NCBI GenBank assembly: GCA_027919835.1
Contig: JANVFP010000022.1
Location: 434,001-498,000, forward strand
Source: Lentinula raphanica
Lineage: Eukaryota > Basidiomycota > Agaricomycetes > Agaricales > Omphalotaceae
Direction of reading: 5' to 3'
Length of the DNA: 64,000 nt
The notes under the pieces: generated by a model
What the model was told of the DNA's origin: nothing
Databases searched by the model: none
Seen by the model: only the letters and a program-made list of their open reading frames with translations
In this document: positions 45,461 to 57,586 of the stretch, one piece after another
Numbering within the stretch: the first letter of the stretch is position 1
Layout: the number at the start of each line of letters is the position of its first letter
Program-made: the position numbers and the translations under genes

Positions 45461-48400
45461 TTACAGAGATCCATTTAAGATATCTTCTTTGAGTCCAAGA
45501 TAGAAAACTGGTATCTCATCTAATGGGGCATTGACGGTGACCAGTTTTCCTCCAGTTTCGAAGTTGCTCTCTGTCCACCTGAAACTTGCTTTGTAAACAA
45601 CAAAGCGAAAGCACAAAGAACAGACACACCAGTGTGTCCAAGTGAAGCCTTGTTTTCTCATCCCATCTGAAAGTATGGGAAGATACACTTCTTTGGACGT
45701 GGCACCAAGCTCTCCAACGGGAGCGACTAGGATACGAGGCCCTACATACAGCACAATTGACATTAGAATCTCGACTGGCCATCTAAAACTTGATCCTGAC
45801 CCAGCATGAATTGGTGTACGATCGTCGGGTCGTTAGTCTGTGTACCGACCACAACAAAAGGATCTGACAGCGAAAAATCATAATACAGAGGCCGCATTAT
45901 TGTCTTGCCAGTTTGTTGTAGCAATTCGAAAAGCCTTTTTACGTATGGCACGAGCTGATATCTCAGCGCGATATACTGACAGTAGTCAACGAAGGAGATC
46001 CGGCGGAAAGCTTGTTAGATACATACCTTTTTTATTATCACAAAGTTAGCCTCTCCGTAAGACCAGGGCTAATCTCACAAAATGAATGAAAGGGTGAGGA
46101 TACCGATGGTACAGACTCGCCTCGTTTGGGCATCGATTGGCAAACGATTGTCGAGGATCAGGAGGCAGATTACAGGACCGGTCCCTGCACAAGTAGACTT
46201 GATTACTGTCTCAGATAAGACAACGTGATAACTCACCCATGCACTCGCATCTCGATTGAACAACTAAGTGAGTGACTGTCGTACGATGTACTAATAACGT
46301 GCACTCACATATGGTAGGAAGACTCCCATACTCAACCATCTGACGAACAACTCACGGCCCTAACGAACATCAGTTGGAGTGAAGGCTGTTGAATTCCGTT
46401 CACAGCCAGCTCACCTCATCCGTGTCCACATTCAAGCCTTCAAAACCTCCGATATCCAAAGTCCAAGATGAGATACCAGATGCGGCAACTGATACCCCAA
46501 CCGTAATTTGTTGCAACAAAACATCAAAACGTGAATCGGTGTCTCCGCTCCAGAGATAGGAGCAAAAGCGTTGTCCACCGACGAAAGTGCTCCGAGTGAG
46601 CGACATGTGGTCGCACTGGGTGGTTATATCTTTTCCGGTGAGATTTGCAAAACCCTCGTTTATTGCTTGTTGGTGGAACCATGGGTACATTTTCCCTGTA
46701 GCCTCTTGTGTCCCAATGAAGTATTGACTGAAAGCACGAGCATAAGGTATCTGGGTAATTGCTTGGCCATCTGAAAGGAGATGAGGTCAAGGCGACACTT
46801 CTACAAAAGCCAAACTGACTGTTTTCGAAAGCTTCACCCAATGTACCACCTATAGTCAGCGGTGGTCCGTGAGATATATATAGATAATCAGTTTATCGGA
46901 CGTGCCACGTACCGTCAGCTTGGTCTATCCAGAAATTGTGAATCCCAGCAGAATAGTAACTATCATTCAATCTCTTCCCTGGAGATGTTCAGAGTCATTT
47001 CCAAAAACTTGTGAAGGCAAAGATTCGCACATAGGAATTCCCTTGCAGCCGGGTTGGTAGAATCGACTACAGCAAGATCCATAAGCTTCGTCAGCGTCCC
47101 TCTCTGGGTTGTGCCTACTCACTCAAACGGGTGTATACCCCGGCAAACGAGTCTGATATCCCCGTTCCATCTCTAGTGGTAGCCAGAAGCCCCTGCTCCT
47201 GCGTTGGAAGGTAATTCACGGAAAGATCCTCCATACTTGGCCACAGTGACACCATCATCTCAGCGCCCGTTAAGCATTTCACTGTTGCCGCCATTCGTGC
47301 GGGATCAGGCCAAAACTCTGGATTGAAGGACCTACATAGGTATTATTTCGGGATTATAAGAGAGTAGGAACAAAATTGATAGACCGACCAGTCTCCTTGA
47401 AATTTCCATGCAAAGAAATCTATTTCATTGTGTGAAAGAGAGCGAGAGTCAAGCAGGGACCGGAGTACACACCTACGACTATCAGCGATACGTTGACCTG
47501 CTCATCGTGGAAACGTTGAGCCAGGTCGATAATTTGAGTTTGATTGAAATATCGCAACTTGGATTGCTGATATCCCAGAATGAAGTCAGGTGGAGTGGGT
47601 TGGCGACCTGCAACATTGATCAGTGGGTTAGAGATATGAGCAGTGGACTCAGTTCCAAAGATCGACCTGTGACAGAGGTAAATTGTTCTTGCAATGCATC
47701 GAAGTCTCCAGGAGGAGCTGTTGTAATGTAGTAGTCTACAACTGTAGCCTCACTGGCAACATGTCGCGTGCGGAATGTTCCAAACTCTGGATAAATGATG
47801 GTAAACATTATCGAAACTACTCATAGAAGAAAAGTGGACCCTCACCTATTCTTCCCTGACTAGGCATGTTGAAATATTGCAGATACCCCTATTCACCGTC
47901 ACCTACGAAGTTCGAACGACGGTGAGATTACACACCTTGTTCGACATATACACAGGTAAAGTCACATGGGAGTTGAAGTTGATGAGGTCGACAACCTGTC
48001 CTTTCTTGTTGACACTATGGTCGAGGCAACAAGCCTGCTGGCCAGCTCCGTAGAACTGTTCATCAGGATCAGAGGCAAAATCGAATTGAGATTGAAAACC
48101 AGAAGAGCGAAAATCCTGAGTATAAAACCGTGGGGCGATAGCCTTCGTGTCGGTATATTCTTTCGTGAGTGTGGTCGTGGATCCATTTGGCTCGACGCGA
48201 AGGAACGAAAGGACACCCAACTCGACCGAGGCAACAATGTTTCCGTTACGAATTGTGGCGTTGCCTTGAAAAGGCACAGTTATATCGTGAGAGAGGCCAC
48301 TGTTACCGCCTGGAGGCTTCGAGAGGGGGATCAAGCAGAGCTGACCATTCAGATCCAGTAGGATCCCGCATGATGCTTGCCCGTACGCGTATTCCATGGT

Positions 48401-48641
48401 TTCCAAACGGCTGATCAAAGATTGTTATAGTACATTCCTTAGCTGTGATAGATACAGGATTTACTTGGATATACACCCGTTCATACCCATTTTGGAGCTT
48501 GATACCAGTGGAATTGGGCTGAAAGTATTCGGAAGCACCCGAGGTAGAAGTCGAGGCAACAAGCAAAGCTGCAGTCGTTGCGATTGGTCTGGTTGGCCAT
48601 TTGAAGAACATGTTGGCGAAAGAAGTGAAGACGTTCTGCAT
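45461..48641 (-). CDS. GH31 family glycosidase, with apparent frameshift
   Basis: Secreted GH31 enzyme (alpha-glucosidase or alpha-xylosidase type). Minus-strand exons: 48465..48641, 47936..48410, 47846..47888, 47667..47786, 47473..47607, 47389..47419, 47123..47331, 47031..47066, 46913..46978, 46820..46849, 46415..46770, 46309..46359, 46237..46250, 46121..46184, 46027..46068, 45801..45975, 45630..45741, 45578 down to 45461. About 750 residues if read through one frameshift near 48325..48329. Visible: an N-terminal hydrophobic leader, PFGNHGIRVRAS, LIVVDFFAWKFQGDWSFNP, FWIDQADGGTLG (probable nucleophile Asp), LWSGDTDSRFD (probable acid/base Asp) and MRVHGDRSCNLPPDP. Exon 13 is 14 nt, and one intron begins with GC. 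The start is uncertain: 48641, 48611 or 48731. Confidence 0.83.
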
Positions 48642-49182
48642 CAGCTGCTCTTTATAAAGTACGGCGCACCGTGAATCGAACACCGTTAGAGAAAGAGAAG
48701 CGGAAAAGTGTATTACATACTGAGGTCCCATATGTTATGATTTATACCAGTGTCTCATGATCTCCCCTTCCGTGCACGATTTGTGGAGTCCTTGAAGCAC
48801 TGACAGTACCCGGTGTGCATACTTACTGCTCGCCAGTATGCTATAGTATTGGTAGCAGCCGACTCCTTTGGTACACGTTCGAAGTTTGAACTTCATTCTT
48901 CGTTCCGATTGCTCGAGACGCAATTATTGCTTGTCGCAGACATTCAACGTATGGAAAGAATGAAGGAAAGATGACATGTCCTCTATTTCTGAAAAATATC
49001 GTGCTGGATAACAGAAGATAGATCATAGAATTTCACGCGTGAGAAGATGGAACACTCTTCAGATTGAAGACCAAGTCAGCGCTGCTGCCACTGGCTCCAA
49101 ACCATCCTGAAGGTCCCGCTTTGTCAACCATCGCATTATCGATATGGAGCTGAACTCAGTCTAGGGGTGTCGATAGATTCAT
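48642..49182. promoter_or_regulatory. Divergent region, GH31 and nucleoporin
   Basis: 541 bp between the start codons of two divergent genes. Both promoters lie here. No TATA box or repeat is clear. Confidence 0.45.
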
Positions 49183-51085
49183 ATGTCGATATTTGGGTCT
49201 TCTGCTACTGCAGCTCCTGCGACGGGAACTGGAGGCAGCATTTTCGGGAGTTTTGGGCAACAAAACACGAACACTAACGCGAATCAGCAACAACAACAGC
49301 AACAGCAACCTAATAGTTTGTTCGGAGCCTCAACCAATACGAATCCTGGCACCCAGCAGTCAACAGGAAACCCGTTGTTCAGTGGTTCCAATACAAACAC
49401 AGGAACTGGATCAAGCATCTTCGGACAAAATACCACTGGGAATAGCTTGTTCGGAAAGCCAGCAACATCTACTACTGGAACTAGTCTATTTGGTGGTCAG
49501 ACCAGTGCGTATCTGACCCTCTTTTGTTTGGAGGATGATTCATCTTTGAGAAAGGTGCTCCTGTGGCGGGTACGAACTCTCTCTTCGGCTCTAACGCTGC
49601 CCAGCCTGGTGCAGCGGGTAATAGTGGAAGCTCGTTTTTTGCTGTACCTCCTGCCGGCCAGCAACAACAACAAAACACGAATCAACCAAAAACCGGGTTG
49701 TTCGGCACGACTGGCACCTCCACGAACCCTCTCTTCGGTGGCACCACCACCACCAATACTTCCAATAATGCAGCAGGCTCCCTGTTTGGAGGCGGCTCCA
49801 CTTCCAATTCCCTCTTTGGAGGTTCTACTTTAGGTCAGACCGGAACAGGAACCTTGTTTGGGAGCTCAAATGTTGCTCCCGGAGCTGCTGCAGGGGGTAG
49901 CACACTAGGAAGCGCGTTCCTCGGCGGGAACAGTACTTTGGGCACAAGTGCTCTAGGCACTAGTGCGTTGGGCAAACCGGCGGGAGGTCTAGTCTCAAGT
50001 TCACTGGGCTCACAAAGCCAAGACGTCCATGTACAATCTGCTCGATTGCAAGAGAAGATCGAAGAGATTTACGGAGCTTGGAATGCAAAGAACCCTGCAA
50101 CATGCAGATTTCAAGTGCGTACAAATCCGATTGACATTGCTTATGCTGACCACTGTCCAGCATTACTTCTACAACATAGTTGAACCATCACAAGTCAACC
50201 TTTATGGTCGCCCTCCGAACGCTGTCAATGAAGTTCTTTGGCAGAAAGCCGTCCGCGAAAATCCTGATCCAAGCTGGTACGATATGCTTCTGACCAGATC
50301 TCAGCATTGATTGAATATATGCAAATCCAGTCTCGTCCCTGTCCTTGCGGTTGGGTTTGAGGATCTACGAGGTCGAGTCGATGCCCAAGTTTCTCAGTCC
50401 GCGGCTCAAAAAGAAAAGCTCCTCGAGCTTCAGCAAAAATTACGCACCCTCTCGACAAATCATTCTACATTGACTGTTCCCCGACTGCAGCGCTACGCTG
50501 CACTTCAGACGCAATTGATGCATCGCCTGCTGCGACTAGTGCAACATCTACATTTATTGATACCCAGTGTACGGAGTTCTGCAATCAGTGAAAATGAAGA
50601 AGCGCTACGAGGTGTACTTGAGGAGGTCGTTGCTGAAGTTGGTGTTGGTACCTCACATGCAAACTCTCGCTCGAATGGCGACATGTTTGGGAAGGGCCGG
50701 CTGAAAAGCAAATTGGGTGAGCTCTGGGCGGTGATTGGAGCACTTAAAGCTAGAGAACAAAGTCTGAATGCAACCTGGGGAGGATCTGGCGAATGGAAGG
50801 TCGTCGACGAAGAGGGACTAGCTAGGATTGCTCAAGTCAGTTCTGTGTCCAATCAATCTACGTCTTGCTCATTGTATCTCCTGACAGATCTTGGCGGAAC
50901 AGCAAGCTGGTCTGGCACATTTGACCAAAATATTACACAAGGATTTGAAGGATCTCGCTATCATCATGGGTACTGCTCAGGGTGGGGAACAGGATTTGAA
51001 CGCTGATGATTTACTCCAAACATCACTTGGAGGTCGTGAAACTCCATTACGAAGTAGTACGTTACGAATGAGTGCCCTACGATGA
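49183..51085 (+). CDS. NUP57: FG nucleoporin NUP57/NUP54-like
   Basis: Central-channel nucleoporin of the NUP62 complex. Exons 49183..49504, 49555..50114, 50161..50276, 50331..50835 and 50888..51085 give 566 residues. The first 270 residues are FG repeats (SIFGS, SLFGG, NPLFGG, TLFGSS) rich in Asn, Thr, Ser and Gly, which form the permeability barrier, with a polyglutamine tract near residue 37. The remainder matches NUP54/57: RLQEKIEEIYGAWNAKNP, CRFQHYFYNIVEPSQVNLYG, PVLAVGFEDLRGRVDAQ and long coiled coils. The Gln tract is encoded by a CAA/CAG microsatellite near 49287..49312. Confidence 0.92.
49287..49312 (+). repeat. CAA/CAG microsatellite (polyglutamine)
   Basis: A short run of CAA and CAG triplets inside the nucleoporin gene coding eight or so glutamines; such tracts vary between strains. 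Confidence 0.6.
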
Positions 51086-51233
51086 ACGCTCGTCTAGCAG
51101 CCATATTGAATCAATTTGCGTACTCTGAGTACTTATTACATACATAGTTGCAAGTTCAACTCATCTTCCGTCATCCACGTTCAATTGCGGCAAGTTGAAT
51201 ATTTGAACAGTGTTCACCGTCGAACTGCTCTTC

Positions 51234-52853
51234 ATGCTGGACTTATTCAACATCGGCATCGTCGTAACCATATTCTCGTTGCTCTATGCATATCGTTCTA
51301 CGATAGCCCGAGAGAGAGTCATTCGGGATGCACATGGTCAAATAGCAGTGCGTAATCCCCATCAAGTCATTCTCCGAACACTTGCCAATCTGAGCAATTT
51401 TCAGGTCGTGAACCTGCTCGATTTCAACGTTATCGGCACTGAAGGCTCCTTTCGCGATGATCCCCATCATCAATATTTCAACCCGACGAACCACACGACC
51501 CCGTTCTTTCAAGTATTCGACGATGAATTCATAGATGTGATAGGCTCGAATCCTTCACTCAATGTCATCAGTTCAGATCCTTCATTCGCTTTTGCTCATG
51601 AAGCACCCGTTTGGGTCCCACATTCGGACGAGATATTCTTCGCCAGCAACGCTGGAGGGGACCTTGGGCGTAGCGATCTCAACCATAACAACCAGATTGC
51701 CAAAATATCTCTGAAAGACGTTGCACAGGCGATGGCAGAGGGACCGGCGGATGTGAACGTTACACATTATAAAGTACGCATCGATTTCAGCGATGCAGAC
51801 GAGCGTGAGCTGAGATGAATAGATTGACCTCCCAGACGACGTCCAGATGACAAACGGGGGTACTGGATTGTACAAAGGGAAAATCATCTTGACAAACGAA
51901 GGCCGCGGTCACCTACCTGCTAACTTGGCCCTCATGGACCCCCATCCACCATATAATGTGTCGATCTTGTTGGACAACTTCTATGGGCGTCAGTTCAACT
52001 CGTTGAACGATGTCAAAGTGCATTCTTCGGGTAACATATTCTTCACGGATGTTCCGTATGTCTTTGCGCTACTTCGTCCTCGAATAATTGACAAATCTTC
52101 TTTACTACTATAACTGCAGCTATGGATATTATCAGCACTTCAAAGCGGATCCGCAACTGCCTAACCAGGTGTATAGCTTCAATCCTGGAACTGGAGCAAT
52201 CCGTGTTGTAGCAGATCAATTAAATAAGCCTAATGGGATTGCTTTTTCCAAGAACCACAAAACCGTCTACTTGTATGTCTCCAAAACAATTCCGATATCT
52301 GTACTAACATCTTCATTCTACATTTCAGAGCTGATACTGGTTCTCTCATTGCAAAATTTGGAATCAATTTGACTTTACCTGCAACCATGTACGTACTTTT
52401 CAACTGACGACTGATTCTTCTCTGAAAGCCTTGAACACTCAGACAAGAATACGACGTCGATTCAAAGACGCTCGCTTTTAAAAATCCAAGAGTATTCGCC
52501 TATGCTGATTCTGGGGCTCCTGACGGCTTGGGGGTTGATGAATTTGGAAACGTATACGGTGTGTAATGTCTTCATCTCTTTCAATTACTAGACTCACGGC
52601 ATTAAACGTAGGTGCTTGCTTTGATGGTGTCAACGTATGTTGTTCAGGATTGGTATACCTCTGCTGCTCTTCTCAGCTCGATATGTTTAATCAGGTTTGG
52701 AATCCCTCTGGTATACTCATTGGCAAATTCTTCCTCGGTACCAAATCAGCAAATTTTGCTTTTGCTGGAAAAGGTCGTTTAGTTATTCTTGCTGAAACCA
52801 AAATCTACTTGGCGCAAATCAATGCAAAAGGGATGTCTTTAATGTACGGATAA
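51234..52853 (+). CDS. SMP-30/gluconolactonase-type lactonohydrolase
   Basis: A six-bladed propeller of the SMP-30/gluconolactonase/lactonohydrolase type, which opens aldonolactones or related lactones using Ca2+. Exons 51234..51773, 51823..52055, 52120..52272, 52329..52388, 52443..52558, 52612..52634 and 52695..52853 give 427 residues. An N-terminal hydrophobic helix (LFNIGIVVTIFSLLYAY) suggests secretion or membrane anchoring. Motifs: HEAPVWVPHSDEIFFASN, LNDVKVHSSGNIFFTD, LNKPNGIAFSKNHKTVYL and GLGVDEFGNVYGACFDGVNV, which match the metal-binding face of fungal lactonohydrolases. I started at the first ATG in frame; the substrate is unknown. Confidence 0.85.
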
Positions 52854-53165
52854 CACTGTAAATTTCTCGGAAGTTCGAAGTTTAGAGTCGCACAGAAATG
52901 GCTAATCAACGTTCAAAGTGTCACATCGCAGTGTAGTCTTGTGCTCAACGTCCTTCAGACTTGTAGAGGTTGCCCCGGGTATATTGTGACTTGCACGCGA
53001 TGTTTGTCGCACAATTCCCTCTGGAATCTCAGACGGGTGCAGTTTGAACTTTGAACTTGGTATAAATAGCTACACAATGAATTCCAGAGAAAGCGTCAGA
53101 GTAGTACATACTCGAGACTTCATACGTCCTTGATGTATACAAGCGACTGAACTCTACGAAAAGCA
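52854..53165. other. Intergenic region with a stray TATA box
   Basis: 312 bp between two converging genes. It contains TATAAATAG at 53061..53069 on the plus strand, with an ATG 9 bp beyond it that opens only 17 codons. Confidence 0.45.
53061..53069 (+). promoter_or_regulatory. TATA-box-like sequence without an evident gene
   Basis: TATAAATAG lies between two stop codons, where no promoter is expected. It could drive an antisense or non-coding transcript into the 3' half of the F-box gene, or be chance. Confidence 0.3.
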
Positions 53166-55135
53166 TTAACGGCGTCGTGTCATAGTAAAACATCCTTCAT
53201 AGCCTGGAAGTGAGGCTGGACTCAACGTATCCCTCCAACGTCCAGCAAGGTTCGAGTTGTGGTTTCCGACGAGATATCCACGATAAAGCCATTTCCCCCT
53301 ATCCCCATTGATCTGTTTTGAAAAGCTATAGTCAATAGCGATAGGCAAGGAGGGAAACAAACGCACGTAGTCTTTAGACAGACTGATGAACCCATCGCAA
53401 GGACGCACGCGGCCAATCAATCTAAACTCCCCCACGAAGAATGTCCCTGATAATCATGCTCAATTGTCAGTGGTGTGAGAAACGTCAAGCTGCACGGACG
53501 CCTCACTTCGCCTGTGATAATGATATCGAGCACACGGGGTTTAGCTTCCTGTACGACCTTTTCACGCGATTTGTCTTGCGAGTCAGCACGATAATACACG
53601 AGTGGTTCCTTCCCGGGAGTGGGTTCAGTGATTGTAAGGCCTTGCGGAGTTTCTTCGATCTGTGTTCCTATAGGAAAGTATGCGTGAAGGGCACTGCCAG
53701 GTGCCACCGGTTCGAGGTTGGTTGTTGGTTTCCCGGACTGACGAGGACAGGAATCAGAAGATGGTGATGCTAAGAGATGATGTTCCCGAAGTTTCCACGT
53801 CTGTTTGTGCTGGGCTACGAGGATGTTCTGGAGAGTACGAGGTGGGGCGCCGGACAGGAGCGCGGCGTAGGATGTGAATTCGGTATACTGTGAAACCGGA
53901 TGTTCCTCTTCAGATCGGACATTCAAAAGCAGGCAAAGGTGCAGTATATTTCACCGTAAAGATCCCTTCCCATACTCCATCAAGGCTGTAAAATAAGCTC
54001 ATCATTAATCACCTGGTCGCGTGACGGGATCGATGATAGCGAGTTTCTAACGAACCTTCCTGGTCTAAAAACATCAAGTAGTTCCTTGTCCGCCGGAAGC
54101 TTCTGAGTCCCTAGATTTGTTGAGCGACCCCATTCGCACTCCCATTCATTTCCGATGGTGTTCAGAAGAAGTGATTGAGGTGGAGATGCATGTGAAGGTA
54201 TTAAAGGCATCGAATAATCTTTTCGCTCGTGAAGATGACTGAGAAGGGAGATAAAGGACAGTATGGCAGGAACCGACAGTGCGGGTGCCTTGAGACCAAG
54301 CTTTGAATCATACGATTCCAATGGGACTCCACGAGCATCGAAGGAAGGCCGAAATTCGGTCCATGGGGGTGTGACAAGAGGATACTGGCATGAATGTCAG
54401 TCAAATGATAGTAACAATACCATTGAGGCGTACCCAATGTCCACCAAGAGCATAGACTTTGAGTATAATCAAAGCTCTACGCGTAAGGGGATCCTCCCTT
54501 TTGTACTGCTCTGTAAGAAGGGTTTAACAAGACTTTCAACTAGACTGTTCAACAAACGTACCAGGCTTCAGAAGGAACCAGTAAAGCCACATCGCCAAAC
54601 AAGTGATCTCTGAATGATCAGGCCATAGCTCTAATTGGATGGCCTGCCAAGAACCAGAGGCTCCATGTTCATCGAACCAGAACTCTTTCATCCATTCGTC
54701 TATATGTGCATACTCCCTGAGTTGCCGCTCGTTATGGCCTTCGTTCTCGACCACCATGAGGTAAATCTGGATCAAAAGATCTTGCAAGTCCTCTTTCCGA
54801 GTGAATGAGTCTTCACGCGAGCCTTGTCGATTTCGAATCCGTTTCAGCAACAAACATTTCCTCTTGAGTTCCTGCGCGAGGGCGGAGGCAGCGAAAGAAT
54901 CTAGCCCTAGCCTCCGTGATACTGGCGATATGTCGAATTTGGCTTCGCAAACTCTGGCATATACATAAGGATTCGAATCGAACGAAAGACATGAATAGAT
55001 CCAGCGATTGGTCTTGATGAAAGGTAGAAGTCCGCTTGGAGGCCCTAGGAACGATTCGATAGCGGTGAAAACCGCAATTTCCGAGAGGATTTCTTGAGGG
55101 ATGTCGTTCAGAGAGAGTTTAGTTGAGGGTGTCAT
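53166..55135 (-). CDS. Agaricomycete F-box protein
   Basis: F-box protein of a type common in mushrooms; F-box proteins link substrates to SCF ubiquitin ligases. Minus-strand exons 54562..55135, 54434..54510, 54056..54384, 53957..53987, 53507..53887, 53367..53426 and 53166..53312, about 532 residues. The F-box is at the N-terminus (LNDIPQEILSEIAVFTAI). Later family blocks are KREDPLTRRALIILKVYALG, RSLDGVWEGIFTYTEFTSYA, IIITGE, FRLIGRVRPCDGF and KWLYRGYLVGNHNSNLAGRW, ending in GYEGCFTMTRRR. The junction near 53427-53447 is doubtful: the normal acceptor at 53447 gives GHSSWG and then goes out of frame at a C5 run, while a later acceptor skips those residues. The stretch 53313..53366 is probably an intron that can be read through. 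Confidence 0.78.
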
Positions 55136-56611
55136 TCTTGCTATAGTTACTGTAGAGTTTTTGAGCTGGTTATTATAGGGACGATAAGGATTTGAATAAC
55201 TGACGTTTTTGAATAGATTTTGCCTCCGGTTTCTTATCGGCCCGAGATTGATGTCATTTTTGGTTGTTGAGATCTTTCCGAGTACCTTCCAAGTTCCAGC
55301 AACATTGAAATCAACGTTGTCAACATCTCCAACGTCCTGAGCGTCGAAGAAGTTCTTCTACTCTACTACACTAGGTTTTCATTTACACACTCCCCTATCA
55401 GACCGCCTCTTATACTCTTGAAGCCATCAGTCCGATCCCAATACTCGTCCTGACATTGACGGAAACTAACGGCAACTCCTTCAAGTTGAACCTCGGTGTG
55501 CGGGGAGATGTGAATATGTATAATGAGATGCGGGGTTAGTCTGGGCATACGTGAATGTGCCTTCTTCTTAGTATCTAACCATATGGGTTACTCGTGTGCA
55601 TAACGCAAAGGTGCTGCCTGGTTCTGTATACAAGTTCCAACAGGTTTCATCTGGCAACTGATATAAGCTGATATACAAGAGTCTCATACAGCTTCGACCC
55701 TCTCTGACCTCCCGAGGAAAACGTAATCTAACAGCCATAAACCAATGCTCTCATCCCGCTGAGTCGACATACATTCCAACCTTGCGCCGTTTTTCTTCAA
55801 TTGTGAAAGCAACAACGCAACGAGGTGCTGCTAGAGAAGGTCGGGGTCTTTGATCAATTGGTGTCATCTACGGCAAATTCTCCTGGTCAGATTGCGATTC
55901 TTCGAGATGGCAGGCTCTTCGCGGACAGAGGTAACAATCAGTACTCAAATCTCTCACTTCCGGACCCAGATAGGCTGGGAAGGCAGGAGGAGAAGGGTTG
56001 AACAGTTGAGTTCTTCCTTTGATTTGTGGTCCGTGGGTCTTGCGAATGCATCGAAGGTTCAACGTTGCAACCACTCATTCTGAAATCAAACTTTGCCACT
56101 CAAAAATCCGAATACAAATCCGACAAACCGTAAGACGGGTATAATAACCAAGGTGTAGGGAATTAGCTTTATAGCATACCAGTGGTATCAGGGTATCAGC
56201 CCGATGGAAAATGTATCACTACTTTGTCTCCGACTTTGAAATCGATTGTGAACGAAAAGCACAGTGCCAGTGGTGGCAGGCGAAACCCGTATGTAGTTTA
56301 TTTATCCTGGCCAATGTATCCCCTTTGATTCCTTCCGTCAGTGTAATCCTTCAATTGCTTGCCTGAATCATCTTCTTCAACAGTTCAGCATTGTAGGTTT
56401 TCCAGACAAATCTAAGCCCAAGTTGGCAGTGTTTTTGGCGCACCATCCGGCGTCCAGCGACTCGCGAGCTCTGCGAGGTCGAGCGGCAAACTGCATATTG
56501 TTTTCACACGGCTTACACTTTTCTTTCTTATACTACTCTGGAATAGAACCTAATAGAACACAAGACGTCCGAACACGCTTGAATTATTCTCTCTGCACTA
56601 ATCTGGCACTA
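55136..56611. other. Long stretch without a supported gene
   Basis: About 1.5 kb. Short frames occur, such as a plus-strand stretch near 55810-55960 that reads like protein (GQIAILRDGRLFADRGNNQY) but lacks a start and splice partners. It may be a decayed gene. No repeat or RNA gene recognised. Confidence 0.4.
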
Positions 56612-57091
56612 ATGTCATCAAACTTGCAAGGACTAGCGGTCAACGGAAACTGCAGCTCAGGTACTCCCGCGCTCACATTGCTCAAACTTGGCACACAAGA
56701 TTCTGGCCACTCGGAGACGGGAACCCCAACTCAACCCCGAGCCCTTGAAACAGTTATAGATAGTAGTGGCGAGAGGTCAGCGCCAACACAGCTTGTACAG
56801 AACTCGGCTCTCAACTCAAGGACAGCCGTCAACGCAGCACAACACCCAAAGCAAGAGCCTATCTCAGCCGAAAAAGAGATAGCAGAATTGCGTCGGTGTC
56901 TTGCAGAATTGCAAGGCAGAATTGCGATGTCTGCAGTTTGCGACGGTCTGAGAACTGAAAAAGACGAACTCGATTCAGCTGAAGACTCAGTTGCGCTAAA
57001 CACATCGCCAACGCCGACCTTGCCAAAGATCTGCTGTCCTTACGTATTCCTCGTATATATCGCAACAATTGCTCTTGGAAATCTTGTTTAG
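56612..57091 (+). CDS. Possible tail-anchored small protein
   Basis: Not recognised. Single-exon frame of 159 residues from ATG 56612 (the frame is open from 56423). Polar Ser/Thr/Gln-rich first half, then a short coiled coil (EKEIAELRRCLAELQGRIAM), an acidic stretch, and a C-terminal hydrophobic helix (CCPYVFLVYIATIALGNLV) right at the end, the layout of a tail-anchored membrane protein. No close family is known to me. Moderate support because the layout is coherent. Confidence 0.45.
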   Translation: MSSNLQGLAVNGNCSSGTPALTLLKLGTQDSGHSETGTPTQPRALETVIDSSGERSAPTQLVQNSALNSRTAVNAAQHPKQEPISAEKEIAELRRCLAELQGRIAMSAVCDGLRTEKDELDSAEDSVALNTSPTPTLPKICCPYVFLVYIATIALGNLV

Positions 57092-57586
57092 CACTTTGTC
57101 CATCACAAACTACATCGCCAGTGATACTTCACAAGTTCTAAGAAGAACTATGTACATACAAAGAACACTTGTTGGGATCAATCTAATTGTCACTGCTTAT
57201 CATAACTTACTAGAAACGATTCGGAATGTGATGCATGTCCATAGAGATTTTGGGTGTGCCGTCACAGAGGTCACCACTGACTTGATGATATGCTCATAGT
57301 CATCCCTATCATCCTCAGCCGTGTCGTCAGGGAGTCGTCACTTTCAGCAAGTTGGCGGCCCAGTACTTTGTCGTGGTGCCAGTATAAGTATTGGACTAAG
57401 AGGTCGACTGAAAAACATGAATCACCGGGAGGACAGCACCATGAACCTGTTCACCAGGGCAACAATGGGCTGCATTCCCTCAACTAGAATGTAATTGCTC
57501 ATGCATTCAACATTCGAAGTCAAGACGTATGAATGTTTCGACCCAACGATTTTATCACGACTGCATACAGAGGGAATCTATGATGC
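57092..57586. other. Intergenic region, 3' of ATP3
   Basis: 495 bp between converging ends. No gene or structure recognised. Confidence 0.4.

Noticed and set aside
48303..48731. 142-codon frame as a complete short GH31-like gene
   Set aside because: It is the first part of the GH31 gene read through its first intron and ends at the frameshift.
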